Below, in pieces: positions 1 through 6,779 of a DNA stretch of 12,691 nucleotides. Both the position numbers and the translations under genes were made by a program. Under the pieces are notes generated by a model. That model had not been told where the DNA came from. It saw only the letters and a list, made by a program, of their open reading frames with translations, and made no database searches. Each line of letters opens with the position of its first letter. Within the stretch, counting starts at the first letter, position 1. Origin of the DNA: DASZGI01 sp035938995 (GTDB lineage: Bacteria > Actinomycetota > Actinomycetes > Streptomycetales > Catenulisporaceae); NCBI RefSeq assembly GCF_035938995.1, contig NZ_DASZGI010000346.1, positions 1 through 12,691 on the forward strand. Direction: 5' to 3'.

Positions 1-1
1 C

Positions 2-694
2 CGGCGTCCGATACCGGTGGCGTGGCAGAGCAAGGGAAACGGGACCAAACGCAAGTCGATCACGGTCTCGGTGATCGTGCTGCTGCTGTTCGCGGTCCTG
101 GGCGTCAGCGCGGCCCTGGCGGTGCACATCCTCACGCCGACAGCGGCGGCGATACAGAGTCCGTCGGCGCCGCCCCAATCGCAGGCGCCGACCACGTACC
201 TGATCACGATCTCGCAGTCGCCGACGCAGACCTCGCCGACGATCACGGTGACCGCGACCTCGGCGAGCGCGTCGGCAAGTGCGAGCGCATCGGTGCGAGC
301 GTCGGCGACGCCGAGCAGGTCGCCGAGCCCGTCGCGCTCGCCCTCGGCGAGTCCGAGTCCGTCGCCACCACCGCCGGGAACGTTGATCGCGATCCCGACG
401 ATGGTGACGGCGACGTGGGCCCCGACCGAGGTTGTCTACTATGTCGGGCACTTTACGTTGATGGCGCAGGGCGGCACGGTTCAGTCGTTCACCGTTGAGT
501 TGCTCGCAAATCCGGCGCTTTACGGCACGCCGAGCATCTCGCCGTCAACTGGTGGACCGCTGAAAGCGGGACAGTCGGTACCGATCACTGTTTCGCTGCT
601 GGGGAACCCGCGGCTGAGAAGTTTTGTGCTCACCGTGAATCCCGGACCCATACAGGTCACAGTGACCGATTCCTCGCCACCACCCATCCCATGA
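2..694 (+). CDS. Membrane-anchored Ser/Pro-rich protein with C-terminal Ig-like domain (probably 5' partial)
   Basis: I do not recognise a named family. From the GTG at 17 there is a short basic stretch, one hydrophobic helix (about residues 14-36), a long low-complexity linker of Ser, Ala, Thr and Pro (about residues 45-120, with alternating Ser-Ala then Ser-Pro), and a 100-residue beta-rich end. That end contains a Gly-Gly-x-Leu-x-Ala-Gly-Gln-Ser pattern followed by alternating hydrophobic residues, as in Ig-like or BACON-type extracellular domains. The likely topology is cytoplasmic N-terminus, one membrane span and an outer domain on a wall-spanning stalk. The GTG at 17 has no visible ribosome binding site and the frame stays open to the window edge, so the true start may lie outside; the protein could be the tail of a larger regulator such as a membrane-bound sigma or kinase protein (inference). 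It ends one base from the convergent PI-PLC stop. Confidence 0.6.
   Translation, partial: RRPIPVAWQSKGNGTKRKSITVSVIVLLLFAVLGVSAALAVHILTPTAAAIQSPSAPPQSQAPTTYLITISQSPTQTSPTITVTATSASASASASASVRASATPSRSPSPSRSPSASPSPSPPPPGTLIAIPTMVTATWAPTEVVYYVGHFTLMAQGGTVQSFTVELLANPALYGTPSISPSTGGPLKAGQSVPITVSLLGNPRLRSFVLTVNPGPIQVTVTDSSPPPIP
260..379 (+). repeat. Low-complexity Ser-Ala / Ser-Pro coding repeat
   Basis: Degenerate repeats of GCG/AGC/TCG and then CCG/AGC/TCG codons encode an alternating Ser-Ala tract followed by Ser-Pro and poly-Pro. Synonymous codons vary, so the tract looks kept at the protein level as an extended, possibly O-glycosylated stalk. It is not a perfect microsatellite. Confidence 0.6.
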
Positions 695-695
695 G

Positions 696-1805
696 CTACG
701 GGTTCAGGCCGATGATTGCCGAGACGACCGCGTAGCCGGGGTAGTCCATCATGATCTCGCCGGTGTGGGTGACCCCACCTCCGTTGAGGTAGTCCAGCAG
801 GCGCTGGTTCTCACCTTCGCCGCCGAAGTAGCCGCCCGCCATGTCGGCCGGGCCCGCGCCGAACGGCGTGCAGTTCGCCGAGGTGTAAGTGGTGTAGAGC
901 GCGCCGGAGGTGTCAGCGCTCGACTTTTGCAGGTTGGCCTGCGCCTCGCTGAACTTCGTCGCGAGGTTGCACTGGGTCCAGTCGTTCTCGATGTACTGGC
1001 CCCAGTTCCCTGACGTCAGCTGGGTCAGGCCGAAGCCGGCGTAGATCTCGCCGACCGGGCCGGTGAAGTCGGTCAGCACGATGTGGCCGCGCGCCTGGCC
1101 GAGGGTCGGCATGTCGGAGGTGCTGTTCCCGGTCACCGTCGGCGCGTAGAACAGGCCCGGGTAGCGGGCGAGGTAGCTGTCGAACACGGCGATGCGCTGC
1201 GCGGCGGTGAGGTTGCCCGGATCGTCGGCGCAGTGGCCGATCGATGAGCTGCCGCTGCCGCCCTCGGTCGAGTCTCCGTCGCACTCGCCGTGCAGGTGCA
1301 TCAGGATCGTCTCGGTCGGGTGCGCCGCGAGGAACGCCTGCGCCTTCGTCAGCACGTCGTCGAAGTTCGCGTTCTGGTAGACGTCGGTGTGGTGGATGAC
1401 GAACGCGGTCCCGCTGTTGACCACGCGGACCCGGATGTCGATGGCGCGGATGCCCGCGTCGAGCTGCGCGGTGAGGGTCGCGGCGCTGTCGCCGTGGTCC
1501 TCCTGCGCCTCATACGCCCAGGGCGCCCAGCCGCCGTGGATGGCGAGCGTGTCGTGAGTGCCGGGGATGGACATCGCGCCAAGGCTCGTGTTGTCCGGCA
1601 CCTGCGCCATCCAGTCCGGGTGACTCTGGACCGTCAGGCTGTTGAATGCGCTCGTCGAGGAGGTCGGCTGCGCGGCGGCCGGACCTGACGAGGCGACCAC
1701 GCCGCCGGCAGCGGTGGCGAGCGTGACCGCGGTGCAGATCAGGGGCCTGAGCGCACGGCGCCGCTGTGGGAAGCGCGGCCGGCGCCGTCGATGTTCCTGG
1801 TTCAC
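696..1805 (-). CDS. Secreted phosphatidylinositol-specific phospholipase C-like phosphodiesterase
   Basis: The 369-residue protein has an Arg-rich N-terminus and a hydrophobic core ending in GPAAAQP, a typical Sec signal with cleavage near residue 45. The PI-PLC X-domain motifs follow: SIPGTHDT with the first catalytic His at residue 84, AIDIRVR (Asp123, Arg125) on the second strand, and VIHH with the second catalytic His at 138 or 139. Family enzymes of this bacterial type cleave phosphatidylinositol or its glycan derivatives by acid-base catalysis without calcium; the substrate here is not provable from sequence. The start is GTG at 1805, chosen because GAAAGGA lies six bases upstream (1812-1818). 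It is divergent from the protease operon and convergent, with one base between stops, with the preceding membrane protein. No frameshift or missing catalytic residue is seen. Roles could include phosphate or inositol scavenging, or lipid attack. Confidence 0.87.
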   Translation of the reverse strand: MNQEHRRRRPRFPQRRRALRPLICTAVTLATAAGGVVASSGPAAAQPTSSTSAFNSLTVQSHPDWMAQVPDNTSLGAMSIPGTHDTLAIHGGWAPWAYEAQEDHGDSAATLTAQLDAGIRAIDIRVRVVNSGTAFVIHHTDVYQNANFDDVLTKAQAFLAAHPTETILMHLHGECDGDSTEGGSGSSSIGHCADDPGNLTAAQRIAVFDSYLARYPGLFYAPTVTGNSTSDMPTLGQARGHIVLTDFTGPVGEIYAGFGLTQLTSGNWGQYIENDWTQCNLATKFSEAQANLQKSSADTSGALYTTYTSANCTPFGAGPADMAGGYFGGEGENQRLLDYLNGGGVTHTGEIMMDYPGYAVVSAIIGLNP

Positions 1806-1902
1806 GGTTGTTCCTTTCAGATGTGTGGGCGTGCCCCCTCATTCCCACCGCCCGGTCCCGGTATGCGGCCGATGACGCTCACCGCGAAGCGTTAAGCCGC
1901 AC

Positions 1903-1931
1903 ATAAGTCAGTAGTGAATCCCCTGACATAT
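1903..1931. promoter_or_regulatory. Inverted repeat in the divergent region, operator candidate
   Basis: ATAAGTCAG (1903-1911) and CTGACATAT (1923-1931) are inverted copies matching at 8 of 9 positions, separated by 11 bases and so centred 20 bp (two helical turns) apart. They sit between the PI-PLC and the protease operon in a locally AT-richer patch. The right arm contains CTGACAT, the heptamer tandemly repeated after the operon. Binding of a dimeric regulator is inference, and I found no convincing -10/-35 pair beside it. Confidence 0.35.
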
Positions 1932-2010
1932 TCGCGCCACATTCGAACCCTGGCACTGCCCGCTCGCGTCGTATTGAGTGATACCAGTCGGTCCCGCCAG
2001 GACCGCGCAA

Positions 2011-2017
2011 GGAAAGG
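2011..2017 (+). promoter_or_regulatory. Ribosome binding site deciding the GTG 2023 start
   Basis: GGAAAGG lies five bases before the GTG at 2023 and eleven before the in-frame ATG at 2029. It favours the GTG and argues against any start upstream of it. Confidence 0.6.
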
Positions 2018-2022
2018 TTCAC

Positions 2023-4326
2023 GTGGGGATGGAGCACAACAAACTTCGCATCACGGGTCACTCGCCGGGCCGCCGGGTCAGGCGCGGCGCTCTGGTACTC
2101 ACCGTCTGCGCGGGACTCGCGCTCGGCGTGGGCACCCCGGCGCTCGCCGGTACGTCGTCGACCGGCGCGTCGGGCGCCGCGCAGGTCGCGACGCCGCTCG
2201 CCGCACCGTCCGGGCACACGGTGACGCTTCCGACCGGCGACCGCGTCACGATCACCACGATCGGCGGCCAGACCTCGTACTCGGTCGTCGGCCCCGAGGG
2301 CGCTGCAACGGACTACACGTCCTACAACGCCTTCGGCGATCACTTCATCGTCCCGGACGAGGCGCGGCCCTATCTGGGCAAGCAGCTCGACAGCTCGCTG
2401 TTCGACGTAAGCGCCCTGCTACGCGCCGGAGCAACCACGGGCTCGCACATCCCGGTCGATCTCAGCTTCCCGTCCGGCGGCGCGCCTTCCGCCCCGCCCG
2501 GAGTCACCCTGACGTCCGGCTCCACCGGCTACCTGACTGCGACGTCGGGCGCCGCGTTCGCCGCGGGGCTGCGCGCGGCTATCGGCGCGGACGTCACCGC
2601 GGGGCGTCACCCCGGGACCGGAGCGCTGTTCGGCGGCCTGGTTTCCATCAGTCTCGCCGTTCCCGGCGTCGGCGCCGCGGCGCACGGTTCCGCGTCGCCG
2701 CGGTTCCCGCTGCACATCCTGCAGATCAACGCCACCGACATCACCGGCGCCCCGGCGGACGCCCTCGTGTTCCTCCTCAACGTCGACTCGGCCACCCGGG
2801 AGAACGGCTTCGCGCCGATCGGGGGCGGAATCGAGCGGGTCGCGGTGCCCGTCGGGAACTACTCGGCGGAGGTGCTGTTCGACGACTTCGACAGCGCCGG
2901 CAACCTCACCGCGCTGCGGACGGTGTTCGTCAACGACTTCGCCGTGTCGGCCACCGACCCGGTGACCACGATCGGTGTCGACGAACGCACGGCGACCGTC
3001 CCCTTCACGGTCACCACGCCCCGTCCCGCCACCTCCGACGGCATGCAGATCACTTATGCCCGGCAGGACGCCACGGGCGCGACGTTCTCCTTCGGCAACG
3101 TCATCTTCGGCGGCGGGGTCACGCTCTACTCCAACAGCCAGCCCGCGCCGACGGTCGGCAAGCTCCACTACGTCGTGCAATGGGACGCGGCAGGACCGGC
3201 CACCGGCGAGCAGTACCGATACGACCTCGCATACGGTTCGAGCGACATCCCCGCCAACCAGTCGTACACCGTGGATTCCGGCAACGTGGCGACGGTGCAC
3301 CACACGTTCTTCACCGACCCCGCGTCGCCGGCCGGCGGGTCCTTCCTCAACGGCACCTATGACGGTCCGAACGCCGGAATCGGCCAGCTGAGCGGCGGCG
3401 AGAGCTACGCGGGCCCGCTGACGCAATACCTCGGCACCGGCGACGGCGGACAGTGGGTCCAGACATACTTCGCACCACCCTCCGGCGCGCAGTACCAGTC
3501 CGACGTGCACACCTTCCAGGGCGGCAGCGACTACGAGGTCGAATGGGCCCACGGCCCGCTCGCGCCGGACTTCGGCAAGCACACCGGCCCGCAGCTGTTC
3601 CTCCCCTGCCTCGCCTGCGCCTCCGGTGACGTGCTCGTCGCGGCCGTCAACATCGACGGCGACAGCGAGCCCGACCACGTCGGCTTCCCGCTGTTCGGCG
3701 AGACCACGCACTACGCGCTCTACCAGAACGGGGTCCAGGTCGAGGATCTGGGCAGCGGCTACTTGGGCGCCGAGCTGACCGGCGTACCCGTCGCGCCGAC
3801 GACGTACCGCCTCGTCTACGACACCGACAACACCGGAATCCAGGGTCTGACCCAGTCCTTGACCACCCACACCGACGTCACGTTCCACTACGTGCCGGGC
3901 ACGGACCCGCGTTCGACGCTGCCCTCCACCGACCCGTGCGACTTCACGGGCGCGATGGCGACCCCGTGCCAGGTGCTGCCGATGCTGAATCTGAACTACC
4001 ACCTGTTCACCAACTCGGCCAACACCGGCGAGACCGAGTCCCAGGGGCTGGAGCTGAACATCGGCCACGTGACCTACGACGGCTTCGGGTCGCACGCGCC
4101 GATCACCTCCGCCTCGGTATCCGTCTCCTTCGACGGCGGCACGACCTGGCAGCAGGCCCGCGTCGTCAAGATCGGCGACTTCGGGAGCTACGACGCCTTC
4201 TGGCGCAACCCGCTCTCCGCCGCCGGCACGTCACCCGAGCTGCGCGTCAGCGCCACGGACGCGCTCGGCGGCTCGATCACCCAGACCGTCACCGCCGCGT
4301 ACACCATCGCCGCGTCCGTGCACTGA
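2023..4326 (+). CDS. Secreted protease-like protein lacking a catalytic domain (S8 peptidase flank domains)
   Basis: The 767-residue protein starts with a Sec signal ending near LALAG (residue 43). Residues about 65-135 (VTLPTGDRVTI, a VPDEA motif, SLFDVSALL) resemble the N-terminal region of large Streptomyces S8 serine proteases, in which VTL-TGD-V, VP-DA and LFDVT-LL come before the catalytic domain. Here the sequence passes at about residue 225 straight into beta-sandwich modules like those that follow the catalytic domain (a VGNYSAEVLF segment, a YDLAYGSSDIP segment, and a final domain with FDGGTTWQQA). No Asp/His/Ser subtilisin motifs (such as GTSMA) or S53 motifs are present, so it should not be a protease itself. 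Cysteines in LFLPCLACASG and DPCDFTGAMATPC suit extracellular disulfides. It lies 24 bases before an S53 protease gene, so an accessory, chaperone or inhibitor role is a reasonable inference. An alternative is a substrate-binding exoprotein derived from a protease. Confidence 0.72.
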   Translation: MGMEHNKLRITGHSPGRRVRRGALVLTVCAGLALGVGTPALAGTSSTGASGAAQVATPLAAPSGHTVTLPTGDRVTITTIGGQTSYSVVGPEGAATDYTSYNAFGDHFIVPDEARPYLGKQLDSSLFDVSALLRAGATTGSHIPVDLSFPSGGAPSAPPGVTLTSGSTGYLTATSGAAFAAGLRAAIGADVTAGRHPGTGALFGGLVSISLAVPGVGAAAHGSASPRFPLHILQINATDITGAPADALVFLLNVDSATRENGFAPIGGGIERVAVPVGNYSAEVLFDDFDSAGNLTALRTVFVNDFAVSATDPVTTIGVDERTATVPFTVTTPRPATSDGMQITYARQDATGATFSFGNVIFGGGVTLYSNSQPAPTVGKLHYVVQWDAAGPATGEQYRYDLAYGSSDIPANQSYTVDSGNVATVHHTFFTDPASPAGGSFLNGTYDGPNAGIGQLSGGESYAGPLTQYLGTGDGGQWVQTYFAPPSGAQYQSDVHTFQGGSDYEVEWAHGPLAPDFGKHTGPQLFLPCLACASGDVLVAAVNIDGDSEPDHVGFPLFGETTHYALYQNGVQVEDLGSGYLGAELTGVPVAPTTYRLVYDTDNTGIQGLTQSLTTHTDVTFHYVPGTDPRSTLPSTDPCDFTGAMATPCQVLPMLNLNYHLFTNSANTGETESQGLELNIGHVTYDGFGSHAPITSASVSVSFDGGTTWQQARVVKIGDFGSYDAFWRNPLSAAGTSPELRVSATDALGGSITQTVTAAYTIAASVH

Positions 4327-4333
4327 GAATTGA

Positions 4334-4341
4334 GAAAGGGG
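4334..4341 (+). promoter_or_regulatory. Ribosome binding site of the S53 protease gene
   Basis: GAAAGGGG lies nine bases before the ATG at 4351, inside the 24-base gap after the preceding stop. It rules out the in-frame TTG at 4330, which overlaps the upstream gene's end region and is followed by a non-signal-like start. Confidence 0.6.
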
Positions 4342-4350
4342 AACATCGCA

Positions 4351-5619
4351 ATGACTCGATTCGCACGCATACGCGCAGCGCTGTCCGCGGCAGTCGTCGT
4401 CGCGGTGGGCGCCGGCGGCGCGGTCCTGGCACCGTCGGCGAACGCCGCCAGCAGCGCGACCGGTCAGCACGCCGTCACCAAGAAGATCAGCGGACGCGCC
4501 GGCAACGTCGTCGATGCCTGCGGCCCGGCGCGCTCCGGCTACGCGCGCTGCCTCGCCGAAGTCCGCACCGACGTGCACGCGGGCAAGGGTGTGCGCGGTC
4601 CGGCGGCCCGTACGGCCACCGGCAAGCAGGCGGCCCTTCCGCCCGGCTACGGTCCCGCCGACCTGGCCTCCGCCTACAAACTGCCCGCGACCGGCGGCAG
4701 CGGCCAGACCGTCGCGCTCGTGGACGCCGGCGACGACCCGAACGCCGAATCAGACCTCGCCGTCTACCGGACCACCTACGGCCTGCCCGCCTGCACCACG
4801 GCCAACGGCTGCTTCCGCAAGGTGAACGAGAGCGGCGCGGCCTCCCCGCTGCCGCCCGATCAGGGCTGGGACGTGGAGATCTCGCTCGACCTCGACATGG
4901 TCTCCGCCGCCTGCCCGGGCTGCGACATCCTGCTCGTGGAGGGCACCGACTCGAGCTTCGCCAACCTCGGTACCTCGGTGAACACCGCCGTCGCCCTCGG
5001 CGCGACCGAGGTGTCGAACAGCTATGGGGCGGAGGAGCAGAACGGCATCCAGCCCTTCGAGGCCGACTACACCCATCCCGGCGTGGCGATCGTCGCGTCC
5101 TCGGGCGACTTCGGATACGGAATCCCGAACTTCCCGGCGGTCATCCCGGCCGTGATCGCGGTCGGCGGCACCACGCTGCAGAAGGCCTCGAACTCCCGCG
5201 GTTGGACCGAGTCCGCGTGGCGGGGCGCCGGGGCGGGCTGCTCGGCCTGGATCGACAAGCCGGCCTGGCAGTCCGACCCCAACTGCCCCGGCCGGATGGT
5301 CGCGGACGTGGCCGCCGACGCCGACCCGCAGACCGGCCCCGCGGTCTACGACACCGACCACGGCGAGCCCGGTTGGCTCATCGTGGGAGGCACCAGCGCG
5401 TCGTCGCCGTTCATCGCGGGAGTGATCGGGCTCGCCGGGCATCCCGCACGGTTCCCGAACGCGTCGTACCTCTACGCGCACGCGTCAGCGCTCAACGACG
5501 TCGTGGGCGGCAACGACATCCTCGGCGTCGACTGCGGCGGGGATTACCAGTGCAACGCGGTCGCCGGCTACGACGGCCCGACCGGCAACGGCACGCCCGA
5601 CGGTCTGGGAGCCTTCTGA
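4351..5619 (+). CDS. Secreted S53 (sedolisin-like) serine-carboxyl protease
   Basis: The 422-residue protein has a Sec signal (cleavage near SANA-AS, residue 33) and then the core of the Streptomyces S53-type family. The Glu-x-x-x-Asp pair is in VEISLDLD (Glu176, Asp180), the oxyanion Asp is in SSGDFG (Asp253), and the nucleophile is in GGTSASSP (Ser349). The C-terminal NDVVGGND and GYDGPTGNG segments match the calcium-site region of the fold. Paired cysteines (LPACTTANGC, AACPGC, the DCGGDYQC pair) fit an extracellular, disulfide-stabilised enzyme. Only about 65 residues separate the signal from the catalytic start (GYGPADLASAYKLP), much shorter than the roughly 180-residue propeptide of classical sedolisins. 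It is second in a two-gene operon behind a protein with protease-flank domains. The role is extracellular peptide degradation; the pH optimum and substrate cannot be read from sequence. Confidence 0.88.
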   Translation: MTRFARIRAALSAAVVVAVGAGGAVLAPSANAASSATGQHAVTKKISGRAGNVVDACGPARSGYARCLAEVRTDVHAGKGVRGPAARTATGKQAALPPGYGPADLASAYKLPATGGSGQTVALVDAGDDPNAESDLAVYRTTYGLPACTTANGCFRKVNESGAASPLPPDQGWDVEISLDLDMVSAACPGCDILLVEGTDSSFANLGTSVNTAVALGATEVSNSYGAEEQNGIQPFEADYTHPGVAIVASSGDFGYGIPNFPAVIPAVIAVGGTTLQKASNSRGWTESAWRGAGAGCSAWIDKPAWQSDPNCPGRMVADVAADADPQTGPAVYDTDHGEPGWLIVGGTSASSPFIAGVIGLAGHPARFPNASYLYAHASALNDVVGGNDILGVDCGGDYQCNAVAGYDGPTGNGTPDGLGAF

Positions 5620-5644
5620 CATAAACCTGACATGGCCCTGACAT
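5616..5644 (+). repeat. Three CTGACAT direct repeats at exact 11-bp spacing
   Basis: CTGACAT begins at 5616, 5627 and 5638; the first copy overlaps the TGA stop of the protease gene. The four-base spacers differ (AAAC, GGCC), so the heptamer rather than the whole unit is conserved. A heptamer with 11-bp phasing is the layout used by OmpR-type winged-helix activators, including SARP sites and the Escherichia coli Pho box (CTGTCAT units). The position, between a stop codon and a terminator-like hairpin, is odd for an activator site. The repeats are certain; a regulatory role is inference. Confidence 0.6.
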
Positions 5645-5659
5645 AACCGAAGGGCATCG

Positions 5660-5710
5660 GCGCCTGAGACCCGGCGCATCCCCGGCAGCCCGGGGCCGGG
5701 TCTCAGGCGC
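5660..5710 (+). terminator. Strong hairpin downstream of the protease operon
   Basis: GCGCCTGAGACCCGGC (5660-5675) and GCCGGGTCTCAGGCGC (5695-5710) are perfectly complementary over 16 bp around a 19-base loop that is itself able to pair through a CCCC/GGGG core. It lies 41 bases after the protease stop. There is no U tract, as is common for actinomycete terminators. No start or export signal lies in it. Confidence 0.78.
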
Positions 5711-5906
5711 AGGTCACCGGCCGACGGACGCATTCGATCGGCGGGGCGCACGTGGTAGTGCACGGAGGCGTGCAACGGCGCGTAAGTTCAGCCGCTCGTC
5801 CGAGTGTCGGTGTAGAGTGCGGTGCGGAAGATCGGGGCGGCAATCCACACTCGGACCGACGCCCGCGCGGGCGCGGCCATCGGGGGTGGCCGAGGGGTCG
5901 GCACAT
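5711..5906. other. Leader region before the FHA-kinase operon
   Basis: No gene is supported here. A small perfect hairpin, TGCACG-GAGG-CGTGCA (5759-5774), could form in a 5' leader. A TAGAGT hexamer at 5813-5818 resembles a -10 box but has no matching -35 at 16-18 bases, so I call no promoter. I recognise no known riboswitch. Confidence 0.3.
5892..5897 (+). promoter_or_regulatory. Ribosome binding site deciding the ATG 5907 start
   Basis: GAGGGG lies nine bases before the ATG at 5907. The GTG at 5817 in the same frame has no such site and would add 30 residues rich in Arg and Pro without family resemblance. Confidence 0.5.
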
Positions 5907-6779
5907 ATGAGCCTTGTCAAACACTCTCCAGTTGATCAGCCTTTTGTCAGGCCGGGTGCGGGCGTCCGGCTCGCGAACCGGATGGAATCCGTCGTCATCC
6001 AACTCCCGGACGGTGTCGGGGCGCCCGGCGAGTCCGCCGCGCGGCCGCGCACGCTGTCGCTCGGCCCGGGCGAGGTGGCCACCTTCGGCCGCGGCTCGGC
6101 GAACCGCCCGGTGGACATCGCGCTCACGGACGAAGGGGTGTCCCGGTACGCGGGCGAGGTCGCCGCGAGCGACGACCACTGGCGCCTGTCCAACTTCAGC
6201 GCGACGACCACGTACGTCGTGGAGAACCTGGAGGGCGGCGGCGAGTACGTCAAGGTCGCACCGGGTCGGCTGGGCGCGCCGATCCCCTTCGAGCTCTCCC
6301 GCGTGGTGCTGCCGCTGACGTCCAGCTTCGCCAGGTTCACGGTGTTCGCGCCGCGGCACAACTTCCTGGACCCGGGCTCCGACACGGTGGCGGGGGAGCG
6401 GACCGTGGCGCCGTTCGCCCTCGATCCGACCGCGAAGTACTTCCTGGTGCTGCTCGCGCTGTGCGAACCGCGGCTGCGCGAGGCGTCGAGCCCGGCCATT
6501 CCCGCCGTGCCGGATGTCGTGCGCCGGCTGCGCCCGCTGCCTGCGTGCCGGGGCTTGACCGTGAGCGCGGTGAACTTCCACATCGACTATCTGGCGACCG
6601 CGAAGCTGCGGGTACGCGAGCGAGCCGGCGCCGAGGACACCCCGCGCATCGACTGGAAGCGGGAGGCGCTGGTCTCGCTGGCCCTGCGGTTCGACCTGGT
6701 GCGCGAGGAGCACCTCAAGCTGCTGCCCCCGCTGCACGGCGGTCTGCGGGCGCGCGGGCGGAAGGGCGCGGTGGCATGA
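5907..6779 (+). CDS. FHA-domain protein with probable helix-turn-helix C-terminus
   Basis: The 290-residue cytoplasmic protein has no signal or membrane helix. Residues about 25-135 look like a forkhead-associated domain: the TFGRGSANRPVDIAL segment gives the Gly-Arg strand (Gly61, Arg62), and VSRYAGEV carries the phosphopeptide-contact Ser79 and Arg80. The His that usually follows two residues after Ser-Arg is absent. FHA domains bind phosphothreonine peptides, typically on a partner kinase. The C-terminal half is helical; a segment ending in LTVSAVNFHIDYL then KLRV, followed by KREALVSLALRFDLV, reads like the recognition part of a helix-turn-helix or winged helix. The stop overlaps the next gene's ATG (ATGA), so the pair should be translated together. 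The likely role is a phosphorylation-dependent adaptor or transcription factor for the downstream kinase (inference). Confidence 0.8.
   Translation: MSLVKHSPVDQPFVRPGAGVRLANRMESVVIQLPDGVGAPGESAARPRTLSLGPGEVATFGRGSANRPVDIALTDEGVSRYAGEVAASDDHWRLSNFSATTTYVVENLEGGGEYVKVAPGRLGAPIPFELSRVVLPLTSSFARFTVFAPRHNFLDPGSDTVAGERTVAPFALDPTAKYFLVLLALCEPRLREASSPAIPAVPDVVRRLRPLPACRGLTVSAVNFHIDYLATAKLRVRERAGAEDTPRIDWKREALVSLALRFDLVREEHLKLLPPLHGGLRARGRKGAVA

Noticed and set aside
1011..1018. TGACGTCA palindrome
   Set aside because: It lies well inside the PI-PLC coding sequence and is explained by codon choice.
1923..1928. CTGACA as a -35 box for the protease operon
   Set aside because: No acceptable -10 hexamer is found 16-19 bases downstream; the inverted-repeat reading is better supported.
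2419..4095. Long open frame on the minus strand (558 codons)
   Set aside because: It is antisense to the signal-bearing protein at 2023-4326, is rich in Arg, Gly and Val, and shows no motif. High GC makes such frames common.
3936..5624. Long plus-strand open frame crossing the operon junction
   Set aside because: It is an Arg-rich alternative frame over both protease-operon genes, without a start signal or domain.
5813..5818. TAGAGT as a -10 box for the FHA-kinase operon
   Set aside because: No -35-like hexamer lies 16-18 bases upstream; one hexamer alone is not evidence.
5817..5906. N-terminal extension of the FHA gene from GTG 5817
   Set aside because: No ribosome binding site is present, the extra residues are Arg/Pro-rich, and GAGGGG correctly spaced from ATG 5907 gives a better start.
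5620..5906. Riboswitch before the wall-sensing kinase operon (for example c-di-AMP type)
   Set aside because: Only simple hairpins are visible and I recognise none of the conserved elements of known riboswitch classes.
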